From NCBI GenBank assembly GCA_963746805.1, contig CAVVCQ010000001.1, forward strand, positions 558,001 through 622,000: a DNA stretch of 64,000 nucleotides. Direction: 5' to 3'. Within the stretch, counting starts at the first letter, position 1; each line of letters starts with the position of its first letter. Both the position numbers and the translations under genes were made by a program. The notes beneath the pieces were generated by a model. The model was not told the origin of the DNA, did not search any database, and saw only the letters and a program-made list of their open reading frames with translations. Shown piece after piece: positions 1 through 10,421 of the stretch. The stretch comes from DATHTC01 sp963746805 (lineage in GTDB: Bacteria; Actinomycetota; Thermoleophilia; Gaiellales; Gaiellaceae).

Positions 1-408
1 GCGATCCTGAGCCCGCGCCTGACCTTCAGGCACTACGTGGCGACGGAGGCGAACTTCGACGGCGGGAACCTGAAGATCAGCGTCAACGGCGGGCCGTTCG
101 AGCTCGTGCCCGCCTCGGCGTTCATCTTCAACGCCTACAACACGACCCTCACCACCGCGGCCGGAGGGAACACGAGCCCGCTCGCCGGCCAGCCCGCCTA
201 CAGCGGCACGGACGGCGGCGAGGTCTTCGGCAGCTGGGGCCTCACCCAGGTCAACCTCGTTGCGATCGGCATCGACCCCGGTGACACGATCCAGCTGCGG
301 TTCGACATGGGAATGGACGGCTGCGCCGGCATCGACGGCTGGTACGTCGACGACGTGAAGGTGCAGGCGTGCAACACGAAGAAGGGCGAGAAGGCAGCGA
401 AGCCGTAG
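1..408 (+). CDS. C-terminal part of a secreted beta-sandwich protein
   Basis: The frame is open from base 1, so the gene starts outside the window; a GTG at 37 is internal and not a convincing start. The visible 135 residues end in a segment with GIDGWYVDDVKV, a pattern common at the end of jelly-roll or carbohydrate-binding-like domains on secreted actinobacterial peptidases (M36- or immune-inhibitor-A-like). The last residues are lysine-rich. The catalytic part, if any, lies to the left, so substrate and class cannot be stated. A strong hairpin follows the stop codon. Confidence 0.7.
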   Translation, partial: AILSPRLTFRHYVATEANFDGGNLKISVNGGPFELVPASAFIFNAYNTTLTTAAGGNTSPLAGQPAYSGTDGGEVFGSWGLTQVNLVAIGIDPGDTIQLRFDMGMDGCAGIDGWYVDDVKVQACNTKKGEKAAKP

Positions 409-424
409 CGGCTTCTCTCGATGG

Positions 425-455
425 GGGAGGGTGCCGGCTCGCCCGGCGCCCTCCC
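425..455. terminator. Bidirectional hairpin terminator between convergent genes
   Basis: GGGAGGG-T-GCCGG at 425-437 pairs with CCGGC-G-CCCTCCC at 443-455 around a 5-nt loop. It sits between two convergent stop codons (408 plus, 456 minus). There is no long T-run, which is usual in such G+C-rich genomes. Confidence 0.6.
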
Positions 456-1139
456 TCAGTCCTCGCCGGCGCGGATGAGCCCGCTCTCGTAGGCGAAGAC
501 GACGGCGTGGATCCGGTCGCGCAGGCGGAGCTTCGCGAGGATGCGGCGGACGTGCGTGCGCACGGTCGTCTCCTCGATGAAGAGGCCGGCGGCGATCTCG
601 GCGTTCGACTGCCCGCGGCCGAGCGCCAGCAGCACCTCCCGCTCGCGAGGCGTCAGCTGCTCGATGCGGGCGTGCGCCTCGGGGTCGGGCGCGGGCTGCG
701 CGGACAGGCGCTCGACGACCGTGCGCGTCACCGACGGCGCGAGCAGGAAGTCGCCGGCGGCCACGGCGTGGACTGCGGCGATCAGCTCCTCCGGCCGCGC
801 GCGCTTGAGCAGGAAGCCCGACGCGCCGGCCGCGAGCGCGGCGAAGACGTAGTCGTCCTGCTCGAACGTCGTGAGGATCACGACGCGGACGTCGTCGGAG
901 AGCGCGAGCAGGCGCTCGGTGGCGGCGATGCCGTCGAGGCCGGGCATCCGCACGTCCATCAGCACCACGTGCGGGAGGAGCCGGTTCGCCGCCTCGAGCG
1001 CGGCGGCGCCGTCCGACGCCTCGCCGACGACCTCGATGCCCTCGTCGCTCGAGAGGATCCCACGCAGGCCGACCCGCATCAGGTCGTCGTCGTCGACGAG
1101 CAGGACGCGGACCGTCTGCAGTTTGTGGCTCTGAGCCAC
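456..1139 (-). CDS. NarL/FixJ-family response regulator
   Basis: A 227-residue response regulator. The N-terminal receiver domain begins VRVLLVDDDD, with the phosphoacceptor aspartate in VVLMDVRMPGLDG. The C-terminal LuxR-type helix-turn-helix has LTPREREVLLALGRGQSNAEIA and TVRTHVRRILAKL. The GTG start overlaps the last base of the upstream kinase stop, so the two genes are translationally coupled and very likely form one two-component system. The input signal and target genes are not visible here. Length and domain order are normal for the family. Confidence 0.95.
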   Translation of the reverse strand: MAQSHKLQTVRVLLVDDDDLMRVGLRGILSSDEGIEVVGEASDGAAALEAANRLLPHVVLMDVRMPGLDGIAATERLLALSDDVRVVILTTFEQDDYVFAALAAGASGFLLKRARPEELIAAVHAVAAGDFLLAPSVTRTVVERLSAQPAPDPEAHARIEQLTPREREVLLALGRGQSNAEIAAGLFIEETTVRTHVRRILAKLRLRDRIHAVVFAYESGLIRAGED

Positions 1140-2293
1140 TAACTCCTCCGCTCCAGCGGGATGGTGGCCTGCAGGGTGTACGTGCCGTCGTGGGCGCCGG
1201 CCTCGAGCGTCCCGCCGAGGAGCCCGGCGCGCTCGCGCATCCCGACGATCCCGTGGTGATCGGGGCCCGCGGGCGGCACGGGCGAGCGGAGGCCGTTGCG
1301 GACGGTGATCGCGAGGCGGCCGTCGTCCCGCACCAGCTCCGCGTCGACGTGCCCGTCGCCGTGCTTGGCCGCGTTCGTCAGCGCCTCCTGGAGGATGCGG
1401 AACGCGGTCCGGTCGACGGCACGGGGGAGTGAGCCGACGTCGCCGCGGCGCTCGAGCGTGACGTCGAGGCCCGCGGCCCGGTGCCGCTCGACGAGCGTGT
1501 CGAGGGCGTCGAGGCCCACCGGCAGGTCGATCTCGCCGTCGCCCTCGCGGAGCGCGCCGACGATCCGGTCGATCTCCGTCACCGTCTCGCGCGCGACCTC
1601 CTCGATGGTCTCGATCGCGGTGAGGGCGGTGTCGAGGTCGCGGCGCGCGCTCAGCCGCGCAGCGCCGGCGTGGACGAGGATGACATTGATCGCATGGCCG
1701 GCCGAGTCGTGGAGGTCGCGGGCGATGCGCATGCGCTCTTCCGAGGCCGCGAGCCGCCGCTCCCGCGCCGCGTCGTGCTCGGCCCGGAGGGCGCGCTCCT
1801 GTAGCGCCTCGACGCGCTCGCGGCGCAGGCGCGTACGGTCGCCCGCGAACCAGGCGCCGCCCCAGACCGTCACGGCGAAGACCGACTCGGCCCACGGCAT
1901 CCGGTCGTTCGCGAGCCCGATCGCGAGCAGGTGGAGCAGCAGGAAGCCCGGCACCGCGACTGCGATGAGCCGCGTCTCCCGGGGCGACTCGTCGCGGCGC
2001 AGCGCGAGGAGGAACAGCGCCACGGTGGCGCCGACGGGCGGCCCGACGGGGTAGCCGAAGGCGACGAGCGCGATGCTGCCGACGGCGCACGCGACGAACA
2101 CCGCGAGCGGCGCGGCGGACGCGATCGCGAGCGGCAGCGTCGCGAGGCCGACGAGCGGGACCGCGAGCAGGTCGAGCCCACGCGGGTCGTCGCCCTCGTT
2201 CATGCCGCCCCCGGCGATCAGCGCGACGGTCGCCACCAGCGAGCCGAGCGCGAAGCCGACGTCGGCGAGCGTCTCGCGCGCGCGCCAATCCAT
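1139..2293 (-). CDS. NarL-type sensor histidine kinase (HisKA_3)
   Basis: A 384-residue kinase. The first about 150 residues contain several hydrophobic membrane helices and no large extracellular domain. The dimerisation region holds the phospho-histidine in ARDLHDSAGHA. The ATPase domain shows the N-box ILQEALTNAAKHG and the G-box region GIVGMRERAGLLGG. It starts at ATG 2293 and is followed by its cognate response regulator with a 1-nt overlap. A sensor without an obvious extracellular domain probably reads the membrane or an intracellular cue; that is inference. Confidence 0.95.
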   Translation of the reverse strand: MDWRARETLADVGFALGSLVATVALIAGGGMNEGDDPRGLDLLAVPLVGLATLPLAIASAAPLAVFVACAVGSIALVAFGYPVGPPVGATVALFLLALRRDESPRETRLIAVAVPGFLLLHLLAIGLANDRMPWAESVFAVTVWGGAWFAGDRTRLRRERVEALQERALRAEHDAARERRLAASEERMRIARDLHDSAGHAINVILVHAGAARLSARRDLDTALTAIETIEEVARETVTEIDRIVGALREGDGEIDLPVGLDALDTLVERHRAAGLDVTLERRGDVGSLPRAVDRTAFRILQEALTNAAKHGDGHVDAELVRDDGRLAITVRNGLRSPVPPAGPDHHGIVGMRERAGLLGGTLEAGAHDGTYTLQATIPLERRS

Positions 2294-2450
2294 GCGCCGA
2301 GCGTAACCGGGAGGTCGCGCCGCCCGGGTCGTCCGGCGCGACGATTCCGGATCGTCGCGGGCGACGACCGCGAATCAGCGGCCGTGCCGCTGTGGTGGCC
2401 GCCGGACCGGCCTAGCGTGGACGCATCGTTCGACCCGAAGGAGTGAATCC

Positions 2451-2705
2451 ATGTCCGTTCCCACTCTCATCGCCGAGAACTGGGGCGACGGCCCGCACTG
2501 GTGGCCGCTGATCTGGCTCGTCTGGCTCGCGTTCATCGTCACGGTCTTCGCGCTGTTCCTGCGGCGCGGCCGCCGCGGCCCGTGGCACGGTGACGATCGC
2601 CCGAGCGCGGAGGCCGTCCTCGGCGAGCGCTACGCCCGCGGGGAGATCGACGCCGCCGAGTACCGCGAGCGTCTCGAGACACTGCGGTCGCACGCGGTGC
2701 GATAG
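2451..2705 (+). CDS. Small SHOCT-domain membrane protein
   Basis: An 84-residue protein. One hydrophobic helix (about residues 15-41) is followed by a basic stretch and a C-terminal SHOCT-like helix pair with LGERYARGEIDAAEYRERL, the usual signature of this short oligomerisation motif. A good ribosome site (GAAGGAG) precedes ATG 2451. Its role is unknown; SHOCT proteins are often small membrane-associated accessory proteins. It is transcribed away from the kinase and towards the M23-like gene, which begins 7 bases later. Confidence 0.85.
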   Translation: MSVPTLIAENWGDGPHWWPLIWLVWLAFIVTVFALFLRRGRRGPWHGDDRPSAEAVLGERYARGEIDAAEYRERLETLRSHAVR

Positions 2706-2712
2706 TTCCGCC

Positions 2713-3742
2713 GTGGCCGTCCCGGGCGAGCTGCAGGCGATCCAGACCTACAACGACGCCTGGCGTGGGTGGCCGGTGCTGCCGCTGAAGCGGCAGCACC
2801 CCATCCGCGGCTCGTTCCTCGACCCTCGGCCCGATCCGAAGAAGGGCTGCGTCTACCACACCGGCGTCGACGTCGCAGTGCGCGACGACCGGCCCGAGCG
2901 CGGGGCGCCGCCGAACCGCACGCACCGCGTCTACGCGATCGAGGGCGGCCGCGTCCACCACGCCTCCGCGCCCGGGTTCGCGGGGCTGGCGCGGGTCGGC
3001 CACTTCGGCTACGGCCACATCGACCCGATCGTGCGGACGGGACAGGACGTCGAGGCCGGCCAGCACATCGGCTGGACGTGCCAGGGCTACTGGCACGTGC
3101 ACCTGACGGAGTTCCTCTTCCTCCCGGGCCGGGAGCCGATCGAGATCAACCCGCTGCGACGCACCGGGAAGCTGCACCCGTACGTCGACCGGGCCGCACC
3201 GGCGATCCGCGAGATCCGCCTCTACCGGCCCGCCACGCCGCGCTGGGCCCGCCGCCCGCGGACGACCGTGGCGAAGCTGCCGCAGGCCGGGCACGCGCCT
3301 CAACAAGGCGGCGCTCACCGGCAAGGTCGACGTGCGCGTCCGCGTCCACGACCCGCAGAGCTACATCGGCTGGTTCAAGGACCTGCCGCACCTCGCCGCG
3401 CCGCACCACCCGTTCCGGCTGTCGGTGACGATCGTCGACCTGGCCCGGGAGCGGGTCGTCGTCCGGCGCGAGGCCTTCCGCGCAGAGCAGATGCTCGACC
3501 AGCCGGCCGGGCAGCACTTCGCGCCGGGCACGGAGCAGAACCTGCCCGCGAACGGCTGCATGCTCTTCCACCGCTCGATCCCGTGCGACGGCGACTACTG
3601 GTTCCGCCTGTTCCCGACCCCCTACTGGGACACGACGAAGCTGCCGGACGGCCGTTACCGGCTGCGCGTCCGCGCCTGGGACGTGGCGGGGAACCTGAGC
3701 AAGGCCGACTCGATCGTCACCCTCCGCAACAAGCAGCTCTAG
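2713..3742 (+). CDS. M23-like metallopeptidase with C-terminal beta domain (one frameshift)
   Basis: The GTG start at 2713 lies 7 bases after the SHOCT gene. The first half has LysM/M23 peptidase features: HTGVD (H-x3-D zinc site), a VYAIEGGRV strand typical of M23 barrels, and HVHLTEF with the second HxH metal pair. The second half continues with a beta-sandwich region ending in AWDVAGNLSKADSIVTL, as seen in Ig/FN3-like modules. The frame changes near 3293: dropping one base in the CACGCGCC stretch joins the two halves (then RLNKAALTGKVDV). This looks like the same one-base insertion seen across the eCIS genes. The likely role is endopeptidase action on peptidoglycan or peptides. The stop overlaps the convergent esterase by 4 bases. 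Confidence 0.7.
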
Positions 3743-4545
3743 CTGCGCTCGAGCCCGAGCCAGCGGACGGCGCCCGGGAGCTGCAGGTCGCGGTAGCTCT
3801 CGGCCGTGTGCCCCCACGAGCCGGTCACGTGCTCGAGCCGGCCGCGCGGGCCGAGGCGCTGCAGGGAGGCGTGGAAGGCCTCCGACTGGAAGCGCTGGGC
3901 GACCACGATCTCGTCGGCGTCGCTCCACCAGAGCTGCAGCGGCACCCCGGAGGCGGCGATCTGCGGCGCCCAGTGCGACGGGCTGCGGAGGACGTAGCCC
4001 TGCGGGTTCGTCTTCGGCGTGCCGCCGACCTCCATGCGCGCGAGCGCCTGCAGCCCGCGCGTCCGCGCGATCAGCCCGAAATCGCTGTAGCGGCGGTAGA
4101 AGTTCGTGACCGAGTCGAACGCGACGGCGCCGGCGAGGAGCGTCGGATAGCGGCCGAGCAACAGCAGCGTCTCGTGACCTCCCATGCTCCCGCCGACGGC
4201 GTACACCCGGCCGGGGTCGATGCGCAGCCACGGGAGCGTCGCGTGCGCGATGGACGGCATCCGGGCCAGGTCGGCGATCTGCCCGCGCCAGCCCCAGGAG
4301 TGCAGCGGCAGCCGGCGTCCCATCCCGCCCGGGCAGATGACGGCGAACCCGTGCGCCGGGAGGTCGCGCCAGAGGCGAGCGTTCGTGGCCGCCTGGACGC
4401 CGCGGCCGTGCGGCGAGATCACGAGCGGGAGGCGGGGCGTCGGCTTCCCGGGCCCGTACTCGGACGGCACGATCACGGTCGCGGGCCTCGGCAGCCGGTT
4501 GTGCGCCTGGTAGCGAACCGACCAGTGGCGGACGGCGCCGTTCAC
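3739..4545 (-). CDS. Alpha/beta-hydrolase, PHB-depolymerase/esterase type
   Basis: A 268-residue alpha/beta-hydrolase. The nucleophile elbow is GGSMGGHE (GxSxG), followed by a plausible acid in WWSDADEIVV and the histidine in GSWGHTAE. The N-terminus has the LPLVISPHGRG oxyanion-loop pattern common in feruloyl-esterase and polyhydroxyalkanoate-depolymerase-like enzymes. No clear signal peptide is seen. The gene lies directly after the last eCIS gene on the same strand (22-base gap), so it may be co-transcribed, but nothing links it to the particle. Confidence 0.8.
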   Translation of the reverse strand: MNGAVRHWSVRYQAHNRLPRPATVIVPSEYGPGKPTPRLPLVISPHGRGVQAATNARLWRDLPAHGFAVICPGGMGRRLPLHSWGWRGQIADLARMPSIAHATLPWLRIDPGRVYAVGGSMGGHETLLLLGRYPTLLAGAVAFDSVTNFYRRYSDFGLIARTRGLQALARMEVGGTPKTNPQGYVLRSPSHWAPQIAASGVPLQLWWSDADEIVVAQRFQSEAFHASLQRLGPRGRLEHVTGSWGHTAESYRDLQLPGAVRWLGLERS

Positions 4546-4567
4546 CAGGGGAGTGTCACACCCGGGC

Positions 4568-5104
4568 TCAGCCGATGCGCTGCAGGAGGGCGTCGAGCCC
4601 CGCCGTCCACTCCTTCTGCGCCTCGTTCAGCACTGCCGCGCGGTCCTTCGCCGCCGCGTCATCGGCCTCGAGCGCCGAGCGCGCGGCGGTGACCTCCTTC
4701 GCGGGTGGCGTCTCCCTGGGCGCGGCCCGCGCCGAGGTCGAACCCGTGGAGATCGCGTCGAGCGACTTCAGGACGCGCGTGCGCTCCTTCCGGATCTCGG
4801 CCTCGCGGGCCTTGGCCGTCTCGGCCACCTGCGCGAGCGTGGCCTTGCCGTGCTCGCCGAGCGCCTTGAGCCCCTCGGTCGTGAGCTCGTCGACGGACAG
4901 CTCGCCGCGGACGCGCACCTTCGGCGCGTCGGGCACGGTCAGGACGGTCCCCGGCGTGAGCTTGTCGAGGTTCACGTCCGGGTTCGCCGTCCGGATGGCG
5001 TCCGCGACGTCGCCCGCGGCCTTGTTGGAGACCGTGGCCCCGGCGAACAGCCGCGGGCGCAGGGCGGCGAAGTTCTTCTCGTTGCCGACGACGACGATGG
5101 GCAT
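4568..5104 (-). CDS. Small LysM-like/helical protein, last eCIS operon gene
   Basis: A 178-residue protein. ATG 5104 is preferred to GTG 5107 because AGGAGG sits 5 bases upstream of it. The N-terminal 65 residues resemble a LysM-type fold (paired helix and strand, ending LTPGTVLTVPDAPKV). The rest is charged and helical, with a probable coiled coil (AETAKAREAEIRKERTRVLK). Similar proteins with a LysM-like start are found near eCIS and phage-tail genes. It may be a late adaptor or capping protein. It lies 9 bases after the beta-helix gene and carries no frame break. Confidence 0.55.
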   Translation of the reverse strand: MPIVVVGNEKNFAALRPRLFAGATVSNKAAGDVADAIRTANPDVNLDKLTPGTVLTVPDAPKVRVRGELSVDELTTEGLKALGEHGKATLAQVAETAKAREAEIRKERTRVLKSLDAISTGSTSARAAPRETPPAKEVTAARSALEADDAAAKDRAAVLNEAQKEWTAGLDALLQRIG

Positions 5105-5113
5105 CACGACCTC

Positions 5114-8100
5114 CTACGAGACGTTCGGGTTGAGAGCCTGCCACGGCGCGGGCAGGCCGGAGCCGGGGCTGCCCAGGTGCGTGCCGCCCGGGGCGAGGTT
5201 GCCGACCGCGGCGAACCGGTTCTCCGCGGTCTGGAGGATCAGCGCCGCCTTCCCGCCGCGGAGTCGATTCGCGGAGGCGATGACGGACGAGCCGAGCAGC
5301 ACCATCGCGGACGGGTTCTCCGCCTGGTCGTGGAAGCACTGGTTCGCCTCGGCGACGACGTCGCCCGAGATCCGCACGAGGCAGGCCGGCTCGCGCGCGC
5401 CGCCGGAGAGGGTGTTCGAGCCGACGCCGGCGTGGTCCGCCCGCGCCGCCGCCGCGCTCGCCCAGCCGTGGCCGACGAGGACGGCGCCGCTCGCGAGCGG
5501 GACGACGGTCGCGGAGCTGCCGACGCGTCCCTTCACCGAGCCGGCGGACTGGATCAGCAGTGCCCACCAGCGCCCGTCGGTCGGCGCGAGCCGCTCGGCC
5601 GAGAACCGCACCGAGTTGTCCGAGACGGACGCGCGCTCGAAGGGCCCGATTACGGCGATCCCCGCCGCGGCGAACCCGCCGGCCTGCGCGCCGACGCCGT
5701 CCACCACGTTCCCGGCGACGCGGACGTCCTCGCTGGCCGTGACGACGATCCCGGCGAGGTCGCCGGTGTCGATGTTCGGCCCGACCCGGACGACGGTGTT
5801 CGAGAGCACGCTGGCCGACGCGGCCTGCGAGACGAGGATCCCGGCGACGAGGCCGGTTCCCTCCACGGCGGTGGCGACGTCGAGCACCTCGTTGTTGTCG
5901 ATCGCGACGCGCTCGGCGGCGCCCTTGCCCTCGATCACGATCCCCTGGCCGACGGTCGCGAGGACGTTCTGCTTGACCATGAACGTGCGCACCGCCGTGC
6001 GGAGCGCGATCCCGGCGTCGGTGCGGTCGTGGATCCGGTTGCCGGTGATGCGCACGTGCCCGGGCGGGACGGTGAACTGACCCGCGTCGACGACGATCCC
6101 GCCGGTGCCGGGGTTGGCGCTGCCGAAGCCGTTGATCGTGTTCGCGTCGACGAGCACGTCCGCGCCGACGACGATCCCGTCCCCGCGCGCGACGAGCTTG
6201 TTCCCGGTCACGTCGAGCGAGCCGCCGGGCGCAAGCGCGCCGGTCGCGCGGATCCCGGTCAGCCTCGGGCCGAGCACCTCGTTGCCAGAGACGCGGCAGG
6301 CGTAGAGGTAGAGCGAGGCGCCGCCGAGGTCGATGCCCCGGTCGAAGCCGAGCACGACGTTGTCCTCGATCCGGATCCCGGCGCCGTACATCCCGATCCC
6401 GTCCGGGGCGGGGATGCCGATGCCGGTGCGGGCGACGAGGACGTTGCGCTTCGCCGAGACGAGCAGCTCGACTCCCGCGAGCTCGATCGCGGAGCCGCCC
6501 AGGTCGGAGGAGCCGTACGAGAGCACGACCAGGTCCTGGAGGGTCGCGACCGCCACGTTCCGGAGCCGGACGGCGCCCGGGGCCGAGATCGCCGCTCACG
6601 ATCGCGAGGTTCTCGACGGTCACGGCGATGGACGCGGTGATCCGCAGCGCCTCGCCGCGCGCGACGAGGATCGTCGCAGGCCCCTGGCCGCGGATGCGCA
6701 CCGCGCGGGCGCCGTCGATCTCGACGCCCGGCCCGATGTCGTAGAGGCCGGCGGCGAGGCAGACGGTGCCGCCGGTCTCCTTCACCGACTCGATCGCGTC
6801 CTGGATGGTCAGCGTGCCCGAGGCGTGCGACTCCGGCGAGACGCAGACGGTGCAGTCGCAGCTCTCGCCGCCCTCGACCGGCAGCGGCGGCCACAGGCGG
6901 CGGCAGCTCGTCTCGCTGTCCGGGAACGTGAGGACGCCGAGGCGCGCGTAGTGGTGGTGGACGCCGTGCGGCGGCGCCTCCTCGAGGTGGTCGAGTCGAC
7001 GTGTCGCCGTGCGCGCGGCGAAGATCCAGTGGTCGCCGCGGCGGAAGCGGCCGCCGTCCTCGGCGAGCGAGAACGAGACGACGACGCCGTGCTCGAGGAC
7101 GACCTGCGTGGTCGTCGGAGGCCGGGACGGTGATCAGGCCGCCGCCCGCGTCCACGTCGCCGATCTCGGCGCCGCGTGCCGTCGCGGACGACGCCCGACT
7201 GGTCCCAGCGCACGACGCGCAGGTGGCTGGCGGCGGCGGCGTCGGCGTCCGCCGGCTGCAGCGACGCCGGCAGCGCGCCGGTGAACGTGATCGTGCGCTC
7301 GGCGTCGTCCACCGTCACCTTCCGCATCGCGCCCGGCTCGCCGTCGAGCTCGGCGTTGTCGTCGAGGATCTCGACCCAGTCGTCGGTGGAGATCCGGAGC
7401 ACGTCGTCCTTGCCGACCGACGCGAGCCGCAGCACCGTCGTCGACACCATCTCGACGACCGGGAGCACGACCGAGGCGTTCTCGCGCGACCACTTGAACG
7501 TGGCCGTGCCCGGCGCGCCGCCCTCGTGGATCTCGACGCGGTAGGTCTGGTTCTCGAGGCCCCGGTAGCCGCCGCCGGGCGGGAGCTCGCACGGGTCGTC
7601 GTCGTCCTCGACCTCGATCGTGTCGGCGGTCAGTCGGCCGTCGGAGGGCCGGATCAGGTCGAGCCAGTCGTCGCCGAGGTCCTCGTCGTCGGTCGTGCAC
7701 GTGGACCCGGTCGGCACCGGCAGGAGCCGCACCTGCCACGCCGTCTGCCAGCGGGCGGTGGTGTCGACGCCGACGGCGATCTCGACGAGACCGGGATCCT
7801 CGAGGTGGGTCACCTCGCGCTGCCAGACGTCGAGGTAGGCGAGGTGCGTGCCGCCCGTCGGGGAGCGGGTCGGGGGTCGGCCAGTACGGCTGCGTCGCCG
7901 TACGGCGTGTCGGCGGTGCCGGTGACCTCGGAGAGCAGCGGGTCGAACCCGTCGAGCTCGACGCCGTGGTTCTCGGCGAGCAGGCCGTCCACGTACATCC
8001 GGCCGCGGCCGATCGTGAGCGCGCCGCCCGTGAGCGCGACGCGGAACGCGTCCGGCGTCTGGCGCGGCACCCAGGCGACGCCCGGCGTGGTCGGGATCCG

Positions 8101-8263
8101 GGCCGAACGACGTGAGGTCGCACGTCTCGGCGCGCAGGCGGCGGTCGAGCAGCGCCACGAGCTCGTTGAAGTCCGCGTCGAGGAGCAGCCGGCCCTGCTG
8201 AAGGACCACGCCCGCGAAGTCGCGGAGCGGATCGAATCTCACGCGGCTGATGTCGGCGCCCAT
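5114..8263 (-). CDS. DUF6519 / right-handed beta-helix eCIS protein (several frameshifts)
   Basis: Reading through frame breaks gives one protein of about 1,050 residues. It begins MGADISRVRFDPLRDF and LQQGRLLLDADFNEL, the DUF6519 start common in actinobacterial eCIS loci. The middle has a domain with HLAYLDVWQREVTHLED. The C-terminal about 550 residues are a right-handed parallel beta-helix of the pectate-lyase type, with repeated N-x-V and G-I-x-V rungs. Frame breaks lie near 8095, 7905, 7858, 7180, 7130 and 6590; those at 7905 and 7858 are each explained by one extra base beside GAC. A surface-binding fibre is a reasonable role, because beta-helices often form tail spikes; this is inference. 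A strict pipeline would call it a pseudogene. Confidence 0.7.
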
Positions 8264-8279
8264 GACTCTCTCCCTTCGA

Positions 8280-10421
8280 TCACGTGGCGTAGAAGAACCC
8301 GGCCTCGAGGCCGTAGCGGAGGTACTCGTCGAGGCGAATCCGCAGGTTCGTCTCGCGCTGGGGCTGGTAGAGCTCGTGCGTCACGCCCATCTCGCTCTCG
8401 TCGCTCGCGCCGGTGCGGATGGCGCGGTGCGTCGAGCGCCGCAGCTGCATGTAGCCGGGGTCGCCGTAGCGCAGCGAGGTGTGGAACGGCCGGTGCGCGG
8501 GATCGCCGCCGACGCACTGGAAGCGGCGCGGCGTGCGCGAGCCCGGCGGGACGAACGAGAAGCGGATGCACCCGACCTGCCGCCGCTCGGCCCAGACCGG
8601 CGCGGGCCAGGCGTCGCCGGCCGCGTCGAGCTGCGCGAGCAGCAGCGAGTTCGAGACGTCGAGGCGCTGCGCGTGCACCTTGCCGAGGACGGTGCAGGCC
8701 TCGAGCGTCAGCCGGCCGCCGGCGGCGAGGCCGTCGCCCGTCTCGCGGTCGGCCGCGCTCGTGACGGTGAGGAGCCCGCCGCCACCCGCGGGGGCGCGGC
8801 CGCAGAACGCGACCTCGTCCGCCGCCGGACGCGTCGATGACGGAGTCGTTCGCCGTCACCTCGGCGCCCTCGACGGCCACGATGGGCCCGACGACGCAGT
8901 GGTCGAGCACGACCTCGGCGAAGGGGTGGAGGACGATCAGGCTCGCGCGCGCCGACGGAGTGGGGCGTCCCGTCGGGGTCGCGGGTGATGCCCGGGACGA
9001 GCGTGCAGTGGCGCAGGACGAGCCGGCGCGTCTCGGCGTCCGCCGACTCCTCGAGCACCAGCGGTGCGCCCGCGAGGACGAGGCCGTTCAGGACGACGGT
9101 CGTGTCCGGCTCCATGGCCAGGCGGAGCTGGTCGGCGCGCTGGAGCAGCGGCCGCGTCCGGTTCGCGGAGCGGAGCGTGAGCTCGCGGTCTGCGGCGTCG
9201 GCCTCGGGAGTCGTCGCCGTGATCGTCGCGGGGGCCGCGTAGCGGCGGCTGTCGAGGATCTGCACCGCGCCGCCGCCTGCGACCGAGGCGAGCGCGGGAC
9301 CGAGCGCTGCGCCGCCGGAGACGGGCACGACGGTGTGCACCGGCTCGAGCGACGCGGCGCGGTCGTAGCCGCCGCCCCCGACGGCGAGCGCCGAGCCGTA
9401 GTGGAAGGTCGCGAGCCGCGTCTCGCCGGCGGCAGCTGCGGCGGGGAACGCGACGCGGCCGAGCACGGGGTCGACGGCGACGTGCGTGTCGCCCGGCGCC
9501 GGCGCGTGCGCCCAGGTCCCGGGCGCGGCCGGGTCGTCGGAGAGGTCGCAGATCCGGACGTCCGCGGCGGGGACCGCGTCGACGTCCGGTCGCCGTCTCG
9601 ACCTCAAGCAGCAGCGGGCGCCCGCGGCCGTAGAGCTCGCCCAGGTGCGCCTTCGCGAAGCGCCGCCGCAGCGGCAGCGGAACGTCGATCGGCTCCGCGA
9701 GGTGCGTGATCTCCTGCTCGGTGCGACGGCGCGTCGAACAGCTGCTTGTCGGTGCCGAGCGGGTCGAAACGGAAGCGCAGGCCGGCCCCGTCGGCGTCGA
9801 CGAGCGGCACGCGCCCGAGGCGGAGCGCCTGCACCCGCCAGAGGAAGATGCCGACGTTCGGGATGTTGTAGCGGCCCGAGCGCGAGCCGATCCGGCGCAT
9901 GTCGGCGGTGTGCGCGAACGTGTCGAAGGCACCCGCCTGGAACGTCCCCGACAGCTCGAGGCGGCCCTCGTCGCGCAGGTCGGTCGTCGCCGCCGCGTGA
10001 CGCGCGGACGTGGTTCATGTACTGGGTCGCCACGAGCAGCTCGAAGAACTCGACGGCGTGCGCCGGCCAGCCGGTGACGTCGGCGGCAAGCTGCTCCAGC
10101 ACCGACACGGTGCCCTTGCGCCGCCGGAAGCGGATCGTGTTCGCGACCTCGGCCCGCGGCGACGCCACCTGCGGCACGACGCCGTGCAGCGTCCGGTAGC
10201 CGACGAGGTCGCCGATGTACGACGCCACCCACGGCGCGCACGTCTCGATGAACTGGTCGTCGTAGAGCTGCTCGAGGCTCTCGGCGAGCGACGTTGACCT
10301 GGCCGGCGATGACGTCGAGCAGCTCGCGGAGGACGCCGCCCTGCTCCGCGTCGCGGACGCGGTAGACCGCCGGCAGCAGCCGGTACAGCTCCTCCGTCGT
10401 GTACAGCCCGGTCGCGCTCAC
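8280..10421 (-). CDS. gpI-like phage tail/baseplate protein of the eCIS (frameshifted)
   Basis: The GTG start at 10421 overlaps the previous stop (GTGA). The N-terminus reads TTEELYRLLPAVYRVRDAEQ, then after one frame break LEQLYDDQFIETCAPWV and IGDLVGYRTL, the pattern of P2 gpI/Afp12-13-type baseplate proteins. A long C-terminal part contains parallel-beta repeats (LTLEACTVLGKVHAQRLDVS) and ends LDEYLRYGLEAGFFYAT. Rejoined length is about 715 residues. Breaks lie near 10297, 9990, 9720, 9590, 8960 and 8830. This protein class joins the baseplate wedge to peripheral fibres, which fits its position just before the beta-helix gene. Confidence 0.75.

Noticed and set aside
456..2288. A 610-residue open frame including the response regulator
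   Set aside because: Only the part from GTG 1139 is response regulator; the rest is antisense-like Arg/Ala-rich shadow of the kinase gene in another frame.
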